This document shows positions 7,187-15,122 of a stretch of DNA of 33,318 nucleotides, piece after piece; the first letter of the stretch is position 1, and each line of letters begins with the position of its first letter. A program made the position numbers and the translations under genes. The notes under the pieces were generated by a model that saw only the letters and a program-made list of their open reading frames with translations, did no database searches and was not told the DNA's origin. The DNA is taken from NCBI GenBank assembly GCA_034666705.1, contig JAXDLH010000082.1:1-33318 (forward strand), given 5' to 3'. The DNA is from JAXDLH01 sp034666705. Lineage in GTDB: Bacteria > Chloroflexota > UBA6077 > SHYK01.

Positions 7187-8695
7187 CTATTGGCGAATCG
7201 TCGCGGTCGTCGGCTCAGCCGAGGGGGTGCGGGCCGGTGCCAGGACCGCGGCGGTGGTGCCATTTGATAGGGCCGTCGGCACGGACGTCACCGGGGCGAT
7301 CGGAGTGGCGGCGGTCGTCGCCGTGGGCACCGGCGATGAGAGCGCTACGGCGGTCGGGACCACCGTCGGGGGCGCAGTCGTCGGGCTCCCCGGCACGGCG
7401 GTTGGCAGCGCCAGGGTTGCAGTGAGGGTAGCGGTCGGGGGCTCCTCCGTGGCTGGCAGCGGCGTCTGGGTCGGGCTCAGTGGAATGGCCGTAGGCGGTA
7501 CGGGCGTCACGGGACGCGGCGTATTCGTCGGCGCAGCCGTAGGAAAGGTCGTCACGGCCCCATTGTGGAGCGATTGGAAATAATCGTACGCGTCGCGCGC
7601 GACTTGCGCTTCAGCCTGGGTCGCCGCCCCATCGTCGGAGGTGCCGTCGACCAGGAGCGCCACCACGTACGTTGCCCCCGGCTCGTAGACAATGCCCACA
7701 TCGTTTACCACCCCGGGCAAGTTGCCGGTCTTGTGAGCAACGGTTATGCCGTCGGGCAGCAGGCGTGGAATACGGTCGTTGACGCGCTGCCGAGCAAGCA
7801 GGCGCACCATCTCGGCGCTGGTCGACGGACTGAGCCCTTCGCCGCGCGCGATCATCTCCATGAATGACAGCATGTCTGCCGGGGAGGTCACGAGGTCGTC
7901 GTTGAATAGACGGGTATGGGTCAAGCCGAGCGCGCGCAAGTCCTGATTGATGTTGTTCGAGCCGACACGGTCGGTGAGGAGCACGGCGGAGCTGTTGTCC
8001 GAGATCTCGATCATCCGCTGGAGCGCCTCGCCGAGCTGAATCGTCGATCCTACCGGTCGGTCGAGGGTGCCCAGATCGTAGTCCACGTACCGCTGGGTGA
8101 ACACGAGCGTCTCGTCGAATGACAGGGCCCCCAGATCCCGCTGCTTGTACACCTCGTACATCACGGTGAGCTTGAAGAGGCTGGCCATCTGATACTCGCC
8201 GTCGGGATCGATCAGCGTCCCCCGCCCGGTGTCGAGGTCCTTGATCGCGACGCCAACACGCCCGGAGAGCCGCGCGATGCGATTGGCGACCAGCGTACTG
8301 AGCGCCTGATCGGGAACCAGCGCGGTCGAGTTGTAGCGGCTGGAGCGAGGCGCCTGAATCGGCGTGGCCATCGGCTCGGCGGTTGTACCAGGGATGAGTG
8401 CCAGGGCCGTCGGAGTCGCGTCACCCGGCAGCGAGGGACGAAAGTCGTCCGGCTCGACTGGATTCTCTACGGCGGCTGCGGCCCGCGCGGGGCGCAGGGC
8501 AGCGAGCGGGTTGTCAGCCACGGACGCGGGAACACTGGCAGCGGCGAGCACCGCCGGCCCATCGGACGATGGGGTGAGCGCCGCAACCAGGCGACCCGTG
8601 AATACGGCGGCGAGCACGATTACGAGCCCGAGCCCGGCGTACCAGGGCCAGATCGGAGCTCGCCTGCGCCGCCGGCGGACGCTGCGCCGAGCCAT
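7187..8695 (-). CDS. Membrane-anchored serine hydrolase, beta-lactamase class A fold, Pro/Thr-rich tail
   Basis: A 502-residue protein: a very basic N-terminus (residues 1-13), one membrane helix (about 15-38), a linker, a class A beta-lactamase-like domain (about 120-378) and a 121-residue Pro/Thr/Ala-rich tail. The serine-hydrolase motifs are present: SLFK (Ser172, Lys175), SDN (232-234) and KTG (322-324). The omega-loop glutamate that deacylates true class A enzymes is not visible; the equivalent stretch reads TRLFNDDLVTSPADM. It is therefore more likely a cell-wall or peptide hydrolase, or a penicillin-binding relative, than an antibiotic-resistance enzyme. The ATG is chosen because a membrane segment follows at once and it lies two bases after the stop of the DUF697 gene. 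The frame is open farther upstream only as a shadow of that gene. Confidence 0.85.
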   Translation of the reverse strand: MARRSVRRRRRRAPIWPWYAGLGLVIVLAAVFTGRLVAALTPSSDGPAVLAAASVPASVADNPLAALRPARAAAAVENPVEPDDFRPSLPGDATPTALALIPGTTAEPMATPIQAPRSSRYNSTALVPDQALSTLVANRIARLSGRVGVAIKDLDTGRGTLIDPDGEYQMASLFKLTVMYEVYKQRDLGALSFDETLVFTQRYVDYDLGTLDRPVGSTIQLGEALQRMIEISDNSSAVLLTDRVGSNNINQDLRALGLTHTRLFNDDLVTSPADMLSFMEMIARGEGLSPSTSAEMVRLLARQRVNDRIPRLLPDGITVAHKTGNLPGVVNDVGIVYEPGATYVVALLVDGTSDDGAATQAEAQVARDAYDYFQSLHNGAVTTFPTAAPTNTPRPVTPVPPTAIPLSPTQTPLPATEEPPTATLTATLALPTAVPGSPTTAPPTVVPTAVALSSPVPTATTAATPIAPVTSVPTALSNGTTAAVLAPARTPSAEPTTATIRQ

Positions 8696-8697
8696 GG

Positions 8698-9744
8698 CTA
8701 CGTGGCGGGCGGGGACGCGCTCGGCGCGTCGCCCCCGCGGAAACGGGCCAGGGCTCGGCGCTGCACGTCCCGAATGGCGTCCGGACTCAACCGTACCCCG
8801 TCGCGGTAGTAGCGGCGCGCGATCTCCCCAACGGTCGCAGTCCCGACGTAGGCAATGGCGGCCTTCGGCGCCACGGCGAGCGGCCCGGGCAGGAGACCGA
8901 CGAGGCTTCGGGCAACCGTGCGCCAGAAGAAGGCGCCGCCCGCGACCGGCGTGATCTCGAGCAACAACGTCCGGGCATGATGCAGGTCGCGGCCGTAGAC
9001 GCCCGCCAGCTTGTACACCATGAGCATCTGGTTCTTGGTGAGCACGAGGAGGTCCGCCGTATCGCCCGCCAGCCCACCGAGGATCGGGATCCACCCGGGG
9101 AGCGCGGAGAGCGCCGCGAACTGGGCATTCGCGATCGCCGTCTCGCGGATCAGCCGCTCCACGATTCGCTCCCGAAGCCGCGGCACCTGGCGGCCGAGCG
9201 CGAGACCATGGGTGCCGAGCAGTCGAATCACGGCGTCGACGAGCCGGATCTCCATCTCCGGTGGGCGATCGAGGTCGAGGTCGATCACCGCTTCGAGGCC
9301 GGAGCCGGGCCGCTGGGTCGCACCCTGGCCACGTCCATACCCGCGTCCAGTCAATACCAGCGCCGCCGCAGGGGCGCGCTGCGCCACCTCGATCGCGGCC
9401 CGCTCCGTCGCGTCCAGCGACCGGTCCTCCGGCACGACCACGAGTACCAGGTCAGCCGACTCGAGCCAGCGGCGGGCGGTGTCGTTCAGGGGCAGATCTA
9501 CCATGAAGACGGACGGGGTGGCGCCGGCGCCGAGGCATTCCGCGACGACCTGCCGATCGGGGCTTGGAAGCCCCGCGAGGATGATGCGAACCGGCTGCTC
9601 CAGCTCTTCGCGAAGCTCGCCCAGGTTGAATTCGCGTACGAGCGACCAAAGGGTGCCAAAATGACGCGCCATGGATGCATCCAGATCCTGATTCTCGCTC
9701 GCGTGCGGGGCTCGTGGCGCGCTGCCACGACGAGACCGTGCCAT
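8698..9744 (-). CDS. DUF697/YcjF-type membrane protein with decayed GTPase domain
   Basis: A protein of about 348 residues. Its N-terminal half has the beta-strand pattern of a small GTPase (VRIILAGLPS, a VFMVDLPL strand, ADLVLVVVPEDRS), but the P-loop lacks the GKS/T triplet: AGLPSPDRQ stands where GxxxxGKS would be. The C-terminal half is DUF697-like: RERIVERLIRETAIANAQ, then hydrophobic segments around LPGWIPILGGLAGDTADLL and a helix ending EIARRYYRDG. The role of such proteins is unknown; GTPase-linked membrane functions have been proposed for relatives. The start is uncertain: ATG 9744, 9777 and 9672 all lack a good ribosome-binding site. The stop is two bases from the serine hydrolase start, so they form an operon. 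Confidence 0.7.
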   Translation of the reverse strand: MARSRRGSAPRAPHASENQDLDASMARHFGTLWSLVREFNLGELREELEQPVRIILAGLPSPDRQVVAECLGAGATPSVFMVDLPLNDTARRWLESADLVLVVVPEDRSLDATERAAIEVAQRAPAAALVLTGRGYGRGQGATQRPGSGLEAVIDLDLDRPPEMEIRLVDAVIRLLGTHGLALGRQVPRLRERIVERLIRETAIANAQFAALSALPGWIPILGGLAGDTADLLVLTKNQMLMVYKLAGVYGRDLHHARTLLLEITPVAGGAFFWRTVARSLVGLLPGPLAVAPKAAIAYVGTATVGEIARRYYRDGVRLSPDAIRDVQRRALARFRGGDAPSASPPAT

Positions 9745-9829
9745 TACGTCTAGCGGCGCGTATTGTACCAATCGCATCGGCGATCGGACGGTTGGAATCG
9801 ATGATCGTGACGAGGGGGTAACATGAGAC

Positions 9830-10174
9830 ATGATGGGCTTGCTGATTCGTCTCATCGCGGGAACGATTGGCGTCCTCGTGGCGAGCTACCTGCTTGCGCC
9901 CGATTACTTTGCCGTTTCTGACCTACCGACGGCGATCGTCCTCGCGCTCGTGCTGGGGCTGCTCAATGCCATCGTGCGCCCCATCCTGGTCATCCTTTCG
10001 TTCCCGCTGATCCTGCTCACCCTCGGTCTTTTCCTGCTCGTGCTCAACGCGATCCTGCTGCTGGTGGCGGCAGCCTTGATCCCGGGTGTCTTCGTCAACG
10101 GCCTCATCGGCGCCCTTCTGGCGTCGATCATTATCTCCGTCGTCGGCGCTATTGCGGGCCACCTCATGCAGTAA
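9830..10174 (+). CDS. Four-helix membrane protein, YvlD / phage-holin family IV type
   Basis: A 114-residue, almost wholly hydrophobic protein with four predicted membrane helices (about 4-24, 34-52, 58-80 and 88-112). It is typical of the Pfam 'Mycobacterial 4 TMS phage holin, superfamily IV' family, which includes Bacillus YvlD. Characteristic are the GLLNAIVRPILVILSFPL stretch and the LTLGLFLLVLNAILLLVAA helix. Despite the family name there are no phage genes nearby, and most members are chromosomal proteins of unknown or cell-envelope-stress function. ATG 9830 has GAGGGGG eleven bases upstream; ATG 9833 is also possible. Confidence 0.82.
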   Translation: MMGLLIRLIAGTIGVLVASYLLAPDYFAVSDLPTAIVLALVLGLLNAIVRPILVILSFPLILLTLGLFLLVLNAILLLVAAALIPGVFVNGLIGALLASIIISVVGAIAGHLMQ

Positions 10175-10325
10175 CGGACGAATCACAATGTGCAGCGACC
10201 GCAAAATGCTCACGTCCGGGCTCGAGATCGAAACTGAACTGACACGCGCGAGGCAGGAAACGGTCGAGTAGAATGTGGTCGCCCGGCGGAGCCCACGGCA
10301 TGGCGGCGGGGAGGATGCAGCCCGC

Positions 10326-11633
10326 ATGATGAACGCTGCCAAGCTTCTACATCCTGGTATGCATATCAAACGGTGGATCGGACTCGCCGTCCTCGGTTTG
10401 ATCATTACCAGCCTAGGCTTCGCCTACCTCCTCGTGCAGGTCTATCGGGTTCAGCCACTCCCCGAGGCCGCGGCCACGATCACCCTGCAGTTCATCGAGC
10501 GCCCGGTGCGCGGTGCGATCTTCCTCGCCATCGGCTTCCTCTGCGTGGTCGTCGCCATCCTCAAGCTGCAGCAGTCACTGCTTGCAGCGTTCGTCCAGCC
10601 TTCGAATACGAGCGTGGTCGATACGATCTACAACTACCGCTCCCGCCAGCGCGGGCCGCGGGTGGTCGTGATTGGTGGCGGCACCGGCCTCTCCGTCGCC
10701 CTGCGGGGGCTCAAGGGGCTTACCAATAACCTGACCGCCATCGTCACGGTGGCTGACGATGGCGGCAGCTCCGGCCGCCTGCGGCGCGACCTCGGCATCC
10801 TGCCTCCCGGCGATTTCCGCAACTGCATGGTCGCGCTCGCGGACGTCGAGCCCCTGATGGAGGATCTCTTCCAGTACCGCTTTGATCATGGAGGGGAACT
10901 GGAGGGGCACAGCTTCGGCAACCTGTTCATCGTGGCGATGCGGGAGGTTACCGGCAGCTTCGAGCGGGCATTGGAGGAGTCGTCGCGCGTGCTCGCCGTG
11001 CGCGGGCGCGTCCTTCCATCAACACTGGCCGACGTCCAACTTTGCGCCGAGATGGACGACGCGACGACGGTTTGCGGGGAGTCGGCGATTACCAAGAGTA
11101 TCCGCGGGGTGCAGCGGGTGTTCCTGCAGCCCGATCACCCGCGCGCCTATCCGGAGGCCATCCAGGCGATCTACGATGCAGATCTCATCGTCGTGGGGCC
11201 CGGCAGCCTCTACACGAGCGTGCTGCCAAACCTGCTGGTCGGCGGGATCTGCGATGCCCTGATGCGCGCCCGCGCCTTCAAGGTCTACGTGTGCAACGTG
11301 GCAACGCAGCCCGGGGAGACCGATGATTACTCGATCGGCGACCATATCGAGGCGCTGCGCAGTCACATGCCGGGTCGCGAGCTCCCATTCCATCACGTGC
11401 TCGCGAACAGCCTCGTCGGCTTGCCAATGCCGCCCAGCGGCAAGGTCCTTCCCGTGTCGGCCAACGGCCTGAGCCGCGATCTGCCCGAGGATACGGTGCT
11501 GTACGCCGACGTGGTCGATGTCAACAATCCCGTGCGCCACGATTCCGTGAAGCTTGCCGAGGCGCTCCTCAAGCTCTACAGCGAGAAGGGTGACACCGCG
11601 GCGGCACCCCGTAAGATGCTCGCACACGTGTGA
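10326..11633 (+). CDS. YvcK-like gluconeogenesis/morphology factor with N-terminal membrane anchor
   Basis: YvcK proteins bind UDP-N-acetylglucosamine and are needed for growth on gluconeogenic carbon and for cell shape (established in Bacillus and Mycobacterium). This 435-residue protein has the complete YvcK/CofD-like domain from residue about 110: VVVIGGGTGLSVALRGLK, TVADDGGSSGRLRRD, PPGDFRNCMVALA, GHSFGNLFI and VGPGSLYTSVLPNLL. Unlike the soluble Bacillus protein it starts with two membrane helices (about 17-38 and 62-80). ATG 10326 has GGGGAGGA about ten bases upstream; a GTG at 10275 is in frame but would add a poor leader. A TAGAAT hexamer at 10269-10274 could be a -10 box, without a well-placed -35. 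Confidence 0.9.
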   Translation: MMNAAKLLHPGMHIKRWIGLAVLGLIITSLGFAYLLVQVYRVQPLPEAAATITLQFIERPVRGAIFLAIGFLCVVVAILKLQQSLLAAFVQPSNTSVVDTIYNYRSRQRGPRVVVIGGGTGLSVALRGLKGLTNNLTAIVTVADDGGSSGRLRRDLGILPPGDFRNCMVALADVEPLMEDLFQYRFDHGGELEGHSFGNLFIVAMREVTGSFERALEESSRVLAVRGRVLPSTLADVQLCAEMDDATTVCGESAITKSIRGVQRVFLQPDHPRAYPEAIQAIYDADLIVVGPGSLYTSVLPNLLVGGICDALMRARAFKVYVCNVATQPGETDDYSIGDHIEALRSHMPGRELPFHHVLANSLVGLPMPPSGKVLPVSANGLSRDLPEDTVLYADVVDVNNPVRHDSVKLAEALLKLYSEKGDTAAAPRKMLAHV

Positions 11634-11767
11634 TAGAATTCGCCCCGCCCGGTTTGGCGACTCACGCAGTCTGCATTCATCCCGCTCGAGCGTTCTTTTT
11701 CTGAAAAAGCCCAGTGCGCACTCGGCGCACGCATGACCGCTCGCGGGCACGCGCCAGGAGCATACTG
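11634..11767 (+). promoter_or_regulatory. secG leader: -10-like box, A/T palindrome and hairpin
   Basis: Three signals lie between yvcK and secG. TAGAAT (11634-11639) directly follows the yvcK stop and may be a -10 box, but no good -35 is visible. CTTTTTCTGAAAAAG (11695-11709) is a perfect seven-base palindrome around one base and stands out in this GC-rich DNA. GTGCGC and GCGCAC (11714-11719, 11725-11730) form a six-base-pair hairpin around ACTCG. They could be an operator or a weak terminator plus leader structure; nothing here decides. Confidence 0.35.
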
Positions 11768-12007
11768 ATGGACGTACTTCTTCCCTACCTGAATGCCGCC
11801 CAGATCCTCGTGTCGCTGCTCCTCATCGTGCTCGTTCTGATGCAGCTTCGCGGCTCCGGGTTCTCCACCGGCTACAGCTCGGACAGCTCGATCTACCGCA
11901 CTCGCCGCGGGATGGAGCGAACCCTGTTCCAGATGACCATCGGAGTGGGCGTGGCGTTCGTAGTGTTGTCGGTCCTGAGCGTTCTTGTGCCGAAGTTCGC
12001 CGGCTGA
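11768..12007 (+). CDS. secG: Protein translocase subunit SecG
   Basis: SecG is the small third subunit of the SecYEG protein-export channel. The 79-residue product has two membrane helices (about 4-24 and 52-74) flanking the conserved cytoplasmic loop, seen as LMQLRGSGFSTGYSSDSSIY followed by RTRRGMERTLFQMT. AGGAG lies seven bases before the ATG. The in-frame extension upstream is Arg-rich and not part of the family. A solute-binding lipoprotein, itself a Sec substrate, follows after a repeat-containing gap. Confidence 0.93.
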   Translation: MDVLLPYLNAAQILVSLLLIVLVLMQLRGSGFSTGYSSDSSIYRTRRGMERTLFQMTIGVGVAFVVLSVLSVLVPKFAG

Positions 12008-12057
12008 GTACCCGGCGGGGTGACTACACCCGGTGGCGCGAGGGACTCACCCCTCGC

Positions 12058-12117
12058 TCATCCTGAGCAGATCGAACGATCCGCGACCTCTAGTCGCGAG
12101 GCTAACGGATCCTTCGG
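12058..12117. repeat. Palindromic interspersed repeat (copy 2)
   Basis: A second element of the kind at 7054-7182. It begins CTCATCCTGAGC (12058-12069), contains a GATCC (12078-12082) mirrored by GGATCC (12107-12112), and has a central hairpin in which CGCGAC (12082-12087) pairs with GTCGCG (12093-12098) around CTCTA. The right arm GGATCCTTCGGCT is the inverse of the AGC(C/G)GAAGGATC word in copy 1. It lies in the 123-base gap before the solute-binding protein gene, which supports the later GTG start of that gene. Confidence 0.55.
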
Positions 12118-12130
12118 CTACGGGCACACG

Positions 12131-13726
12131 GTGACCCGATACGTCCGAATCATCCTGGTGTTTTCCCTCGCGATCATCCTGACGGCTTGCGTCATTCCGG
12201 GTACCGAGGAGCGGCCCGCGCCGGGCGGCACCTACCGCGAAGCGGTCGTCGGCCAGCCCGCCTCGCTCAATCCGCTGCTCCATCCGACTGATCCCATCAC
12301 CCACGACGTCGCGTCCCTCGTATTCGCTGGGCTCACGCGGCTCGAAGCCGGCCAGGCGGTCGCCGACCTCGCGGAGAGCTGGGGTGGCAGCCCGGATGGA
12401 CGGATCTATGAATTCAAGCTCCGCGCGGATGCGCGCTGGCACGACGGGCGACCGGTAACGCCCGCGGACGTGCTGGCCACAATCGCACTCCTGCAATCAC
12501 CAACGTATCAGGGTTCAGACGCGCTTCGGGCCGAATGGGCGGGCGTGCAGACCGCCCAGGTCGGCGATCGAGGTCTCCGCTTCGAGCTTCCCAGCCCCAA
12601 CGCCAGCTTCCTGGAGCTGTGCACCCTGCCGATCCAGCCGGCGCACCTCTTTGGCGACGACGGCTCCGCGGACTTGCTCGAGCACCCAGCGAGCTACGCA
12701 CCTGTCGGTGCCGGGCCGATGCGCTTCGTATCCATTGATCCTGGCCAGCTCATCCTCCAACGCAACGATGCGTACTACGGCAACCGGCCACTGGTGGATC
12801 GCATCGTCTTCCGGTTCTATCCCGATCATGCGGCAGCGCTCGCCGCGTTGCTTGCGGGCGAGGTCGACGGACTCGCGGGCGTTCAGCCGGGGGAGCTGGA
12901 CGGGGCGGTTGTGCAGGAAAGCCTGCACATACTCGACGCACCGCTGCTAGCCGACCAAACCGTGCTCGTAATCAATCACCGGAGTCCGATCCTGCGCGAG
13001 GCGGCCGTGCGCCACGCCCTGGCGCTCGCGATCGATCGTGAGGCGCTCGTCGCCGGGCCGCTCGCCGGATCGGCAGCCCCTGCCTACGGACCTCTGCCAG
13101 CGAGTGCGGACGGCTATCGGTCGGATCTCGTGGAGACGTCACCTGATCGCGCGGCGGCAGCGACCGAGCTCGAGGATGCCGACTGGCGCGGTGTGCCGAT
13201 CCGGGCGCGAGCGGGCTCGCCACTGCGGGTGCAGCTTATAGCCACCGAGCGCGACCGTCGCCTCGCGTTTGCCATCGCCGAGCAGTTGCGCACCGTCGGC
13301 ATCGACGCTGCCGTCGGCACCGCGAATCCGCTCGAGTACTACCGCGACATGCTTCTGCCGGGCAGTTTCGATCTCGCGGTGGTGGAGTGGCGACTCGGCG
13401 CGGCACAGGCCGACCTCTCCCCGTTCTGGGGGAGCGCTGGCGACTTCAACTTTGGCGAGTACGGAAACCCGCGGGCAGATGCCGCGCTGGCCACCGCTCG
13501 GAACGCCGCGGACACCACGTCGCACGTCGACGCGCTCGCGGCGTTCCAGCAAATCTGGGTGGACGACGTGCCTGGCGTCGTTCTGGCGAGCCCCATCTTG
13601 CACTACGCCGTCAGCACTCGGGTGCAAGACGTGCAGCTTGGGCGGCTTGTCGATCCAAGCGACCGCTTCGCGAATGTGGCCCGCTGGTATACGCAAACGC
13701 AACGGGTGCCGGCCCTGCTACGGTGA
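12131..13726 (+). CDS. Family 5 extracellular solute-binding lipoprotein (peptide/oligopeptide type)
   Basis: A 531-residue substrate-binding protein of the OppA/DppA family, which captures peptides or similar ligands outside the membrane for an ABC importer. It starts with a lipoprotein signal: VTRYVRIILVFSLAI, then lipobox LTAC, so the mature protein is lipid-anchored at Cys18 or close to it. Family marks are NPLLHPTDPITHDVASLVFAGL, RWHDGRPVTPADVLATI, GAGPMRFV, the VRHALALAIDREALV segment and GIDAAVGTANPLEYYRDML. No permease or ATPase genes accompany it, so it is an orphan binding protein here. The GTG lacks a strong ribosome-binding site. The frame extends to 12020, but that stretch is repeat DNA. 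Confidence 0.88.
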   Translation: MTRYVRIILVFSLAIILTACVIPGTEERPAPGGTYREAVVGQPASLNPLLHPTDPITHDVASLVFAGLTRLEAGQAVADLAESWGGSPDGRIYEFKLRADARWHDGRPVTPADVLATIALLQSPTYQGSDALRAEWAGVQTAQVGDRGLRFELPSPNASFLELCTLPIQPAHLFGDDGSADLLEHPASYAPVGAGPMRFVSIDPGQLILQRNDAYYGNRPLVDRIVFRFYPDHAAALAALLAGEVDGLAGVQPGELDGAVVQESLHILDAPLLADQTVLVINHRSPILREAAVRHALALAIDREALVAGPLAGSAAPAYGPLPASADGYRSDLVETSPDRAAAATELEDADWRGVPIRARAGSPLRVQLIATERDRRLAFAIAEQLRTVGIDAAVGTANPLEYYRDMLLPGSFDLAVVEWRLGAAQADLSPFWGSAGDFNFGEYGNPRADAALATARNAADTTSHVDALAAFQQIWVDDVPGVVLASPILHYAVSTRVQDVQLGRLVDPSDRFANVARWYTQTQRVPALLR

Positions 13727-13750
13727 GGGAGGGAGTGAAGCTGATCTCCA

Positions 13751-13771
13751 GACACGTCTGTGTCAGACGTG
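13751..13771. promoter_or_regulatory. Inverted repeat with two competing folds, upstream of the redox cluster
   Basis: CACGTCTG (13753-13760) and CAGACGTG (13764-13771) form a perfect eight-base inverted repeat around TGT. The overlapping stretch 13751-13764 is itself palindromic: GACAC, four bases, then GTGTC. It lies 25 bases after the solute-binding protein stop and about 80 bases before the NuoF-like start. It is either an operator for the redox cluster or a hairpin ending the previous gene; no T-run follows, which favours an operator. Confidence 0.45.
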
Positions 13772-13850
13772 CGACAATTGGACACACTGCGCGCGTCGAG
13801 ACGGCTGCTTTGCCCGGTTCGGCCTGTGCGCGCCTTGAGGGGGAGCCGGG

Positions 13851-15122
13851 GTGGAACGCATCGTGTTGACAAAGGGTCCTGGGGAGGGTCCTCAGACCTA
13901 TGAGGAGTACGTCGCCGAGGGTGGCTATGAGGCGCTGCAGTTCGCGCTCACCAATGGACCGCAGTCGGTGCTGGACGCCGTCCGGGCATCCGGACTGCGC
14001 GGCCGGGGCGGGGCTGGCTTCCCAACCGGGCAGAAATGGTCGTTCGCGGCGGCAGAGACCGAGCCGACCAAGTACGTCGTTGCGAACGGCGGCGAGGACG
14101 AGCCCGGCAGCCTCAAGGATCGCGTGGTTATGGAGAACTACCCCCACAAGATATTGGAGGGGGTCATCCTCGCTGCCTACGCCATCGGTGCGCAGGAGGC
14201 CGTGCTGTACGCGAATTCCACGTACGACCTGGCCAATCAGCAACTCGCCGCCGCCATCGAGCAGGCCACGCAGCTCGGCTACCTCGGCGAGAACATCCTT
14301 GGCTCGGGCTACTCCCTCACCGTCCGCAGCTTCCCGGCTTCGCAGGAGTACGTCGCGGGCGAGGACTCCGCCTCACTCGAGGCGATCGAGGGACGCGAGC
14401 CGAAGCCACGCCAGAAGCCGCCCTACCCGACGACCGGTGGCCTGAACGGCAAACCGACGGTCGTGAATAACATTGAGACCTTCGCCTACGTTCCTGCGAT
14501 CGTCCGCAACGGACCCGAATGGTTCCGCAGTCAGGGCAGCGAGGACAACCCCGGCACCATGCTCTTCACCCTCCCGGTGAACGTGCGCAACCCGGGTGTG
14601 GTCGAGATGCCGATCGGCACGCCGCTGCGCGAGCTCATCGAGGAGTACGGCGGCGGGTTGGCCAGCGGCAAGGGGGTGAAGGCGATTTTGCCTGGCGGCC
14701 CGTCGAGCGGCTTCCTCACCGCCGAGGACCTCGACATTCCGATGGATCGTCAGCCGCTGATGGCTCGTGGCTCATCCCTGGGCTGCGGCGTGATTCGCGT
14801 CGTCGAGGAGGGCGAGTGCATCGTCGAGGTCGTCAATGCCATCGCCCAGTTTTTCGCCCAGGAGTCGTGCGGACAATGCCCAGCTTGCTCGATGGAGACG
14901 AGCAACCTGGCAAAGATCACGGCAGCCGTGCAAAGCGGGGCAGGCAACCCGGCGATGCTGGTGCAGATCCCGAAGCTCGCGGCGTTCGCAAAGGGTAAGG
15001 GGTTCTGCAGCCTGATCTCCATGCCCATACCCCCACTCACGACGGCGCTAGAGCGCTTCGCCGACGATTTCAATTACCATTTGGAGCACCACGCCTGCCC
15101 CGCAGAGATCTCCCCCGCCTGA
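13851..15122 (+). CDS. Solo NuoF-like FMN/4Fe-4S NADH dehydrogenase subunit
   Basis: A 423-residue homologue of the 51-kDa subunit of respiratory complex I, which oxidises NADH with FMN and passes electrons to a 4Fe-4S cluster. The FMN/NADH fold is intact: GRGGAGFPTG (residues 51-60), ANGGEDEPGSLKDR (78-91), AGEDSASLEAIEG (169-181) and PPYPTTGGLNGKPT. The cluster ligands are present as Cys340-x2-Cys343-x2-Cys346 (ESCGQCPAC) and Cys386, but the segment after the last Cys is diverged from complex I. No NuoE, NuoG or other complex I gene is nearby; the next gene is an EMO-type oxidoreductase. This suggests an electron link between NAD(H) and the ETF/quinone proteins rather than complex I. GTG start, with GAGGGGGAG just upstream. 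Confidence 0.87.
   Translation: MERIVLTKGPGEGPQTYEEYVAEGGYEALQFALTNGPQSVLDAVRASGLRGRGGAGFPTGQKWSFAAAETEPTKYVVANGGEDEPGSLKDRVVMENYPHKILEGVILAAYAIGAQEAVLYANSTYDLANQQLAAAIEQATQLGYLGENILGSGYSLTVRSFPASQEYVAGEDSASLEAIEGREPKPRQKPPYPTTGGLNGKPTVVNNIETFAYVPAIVRNGPEWFRSQGSEDNPGTMLFTLPVNVRNPGVVEMPIGTPLRELIEEYGGGLASGKGVKAILPGGPSSGFLTAEDLDIPMDRQPLMARGSSLGCGVIRVVEEGECIVEVVNAIAQFFAQESCGQCPACSMETSNLAKITAAVQSGAGNPAMLVQIPKLAAFAKGKGFCSLISMPIPPLTTALERFADDFNYHLEHHACPAEISPA

Noticed and set aside
7187..8695. Antibiotic-resistance class A beta-lactamase
   Set aside because: The Ser-x-x-Lys, SDN and KTG motifs are shared by many serine hydrolases, and the deacylating omega-loop Glu is not visible.
9830..10174. A prophage holin gene
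   Set aside because: The family name includes 'phage holin', but there are no lysis, tail, integrase or other phage genes nearby, and chromosomal YvlD-like members are common.
12020..12130. An N-terminal extension of the solute-binding protein
   Set aside because: It is encoded by the palindromic repeat, and the lipoprotein signal peptide begins at the GTG at 12131.
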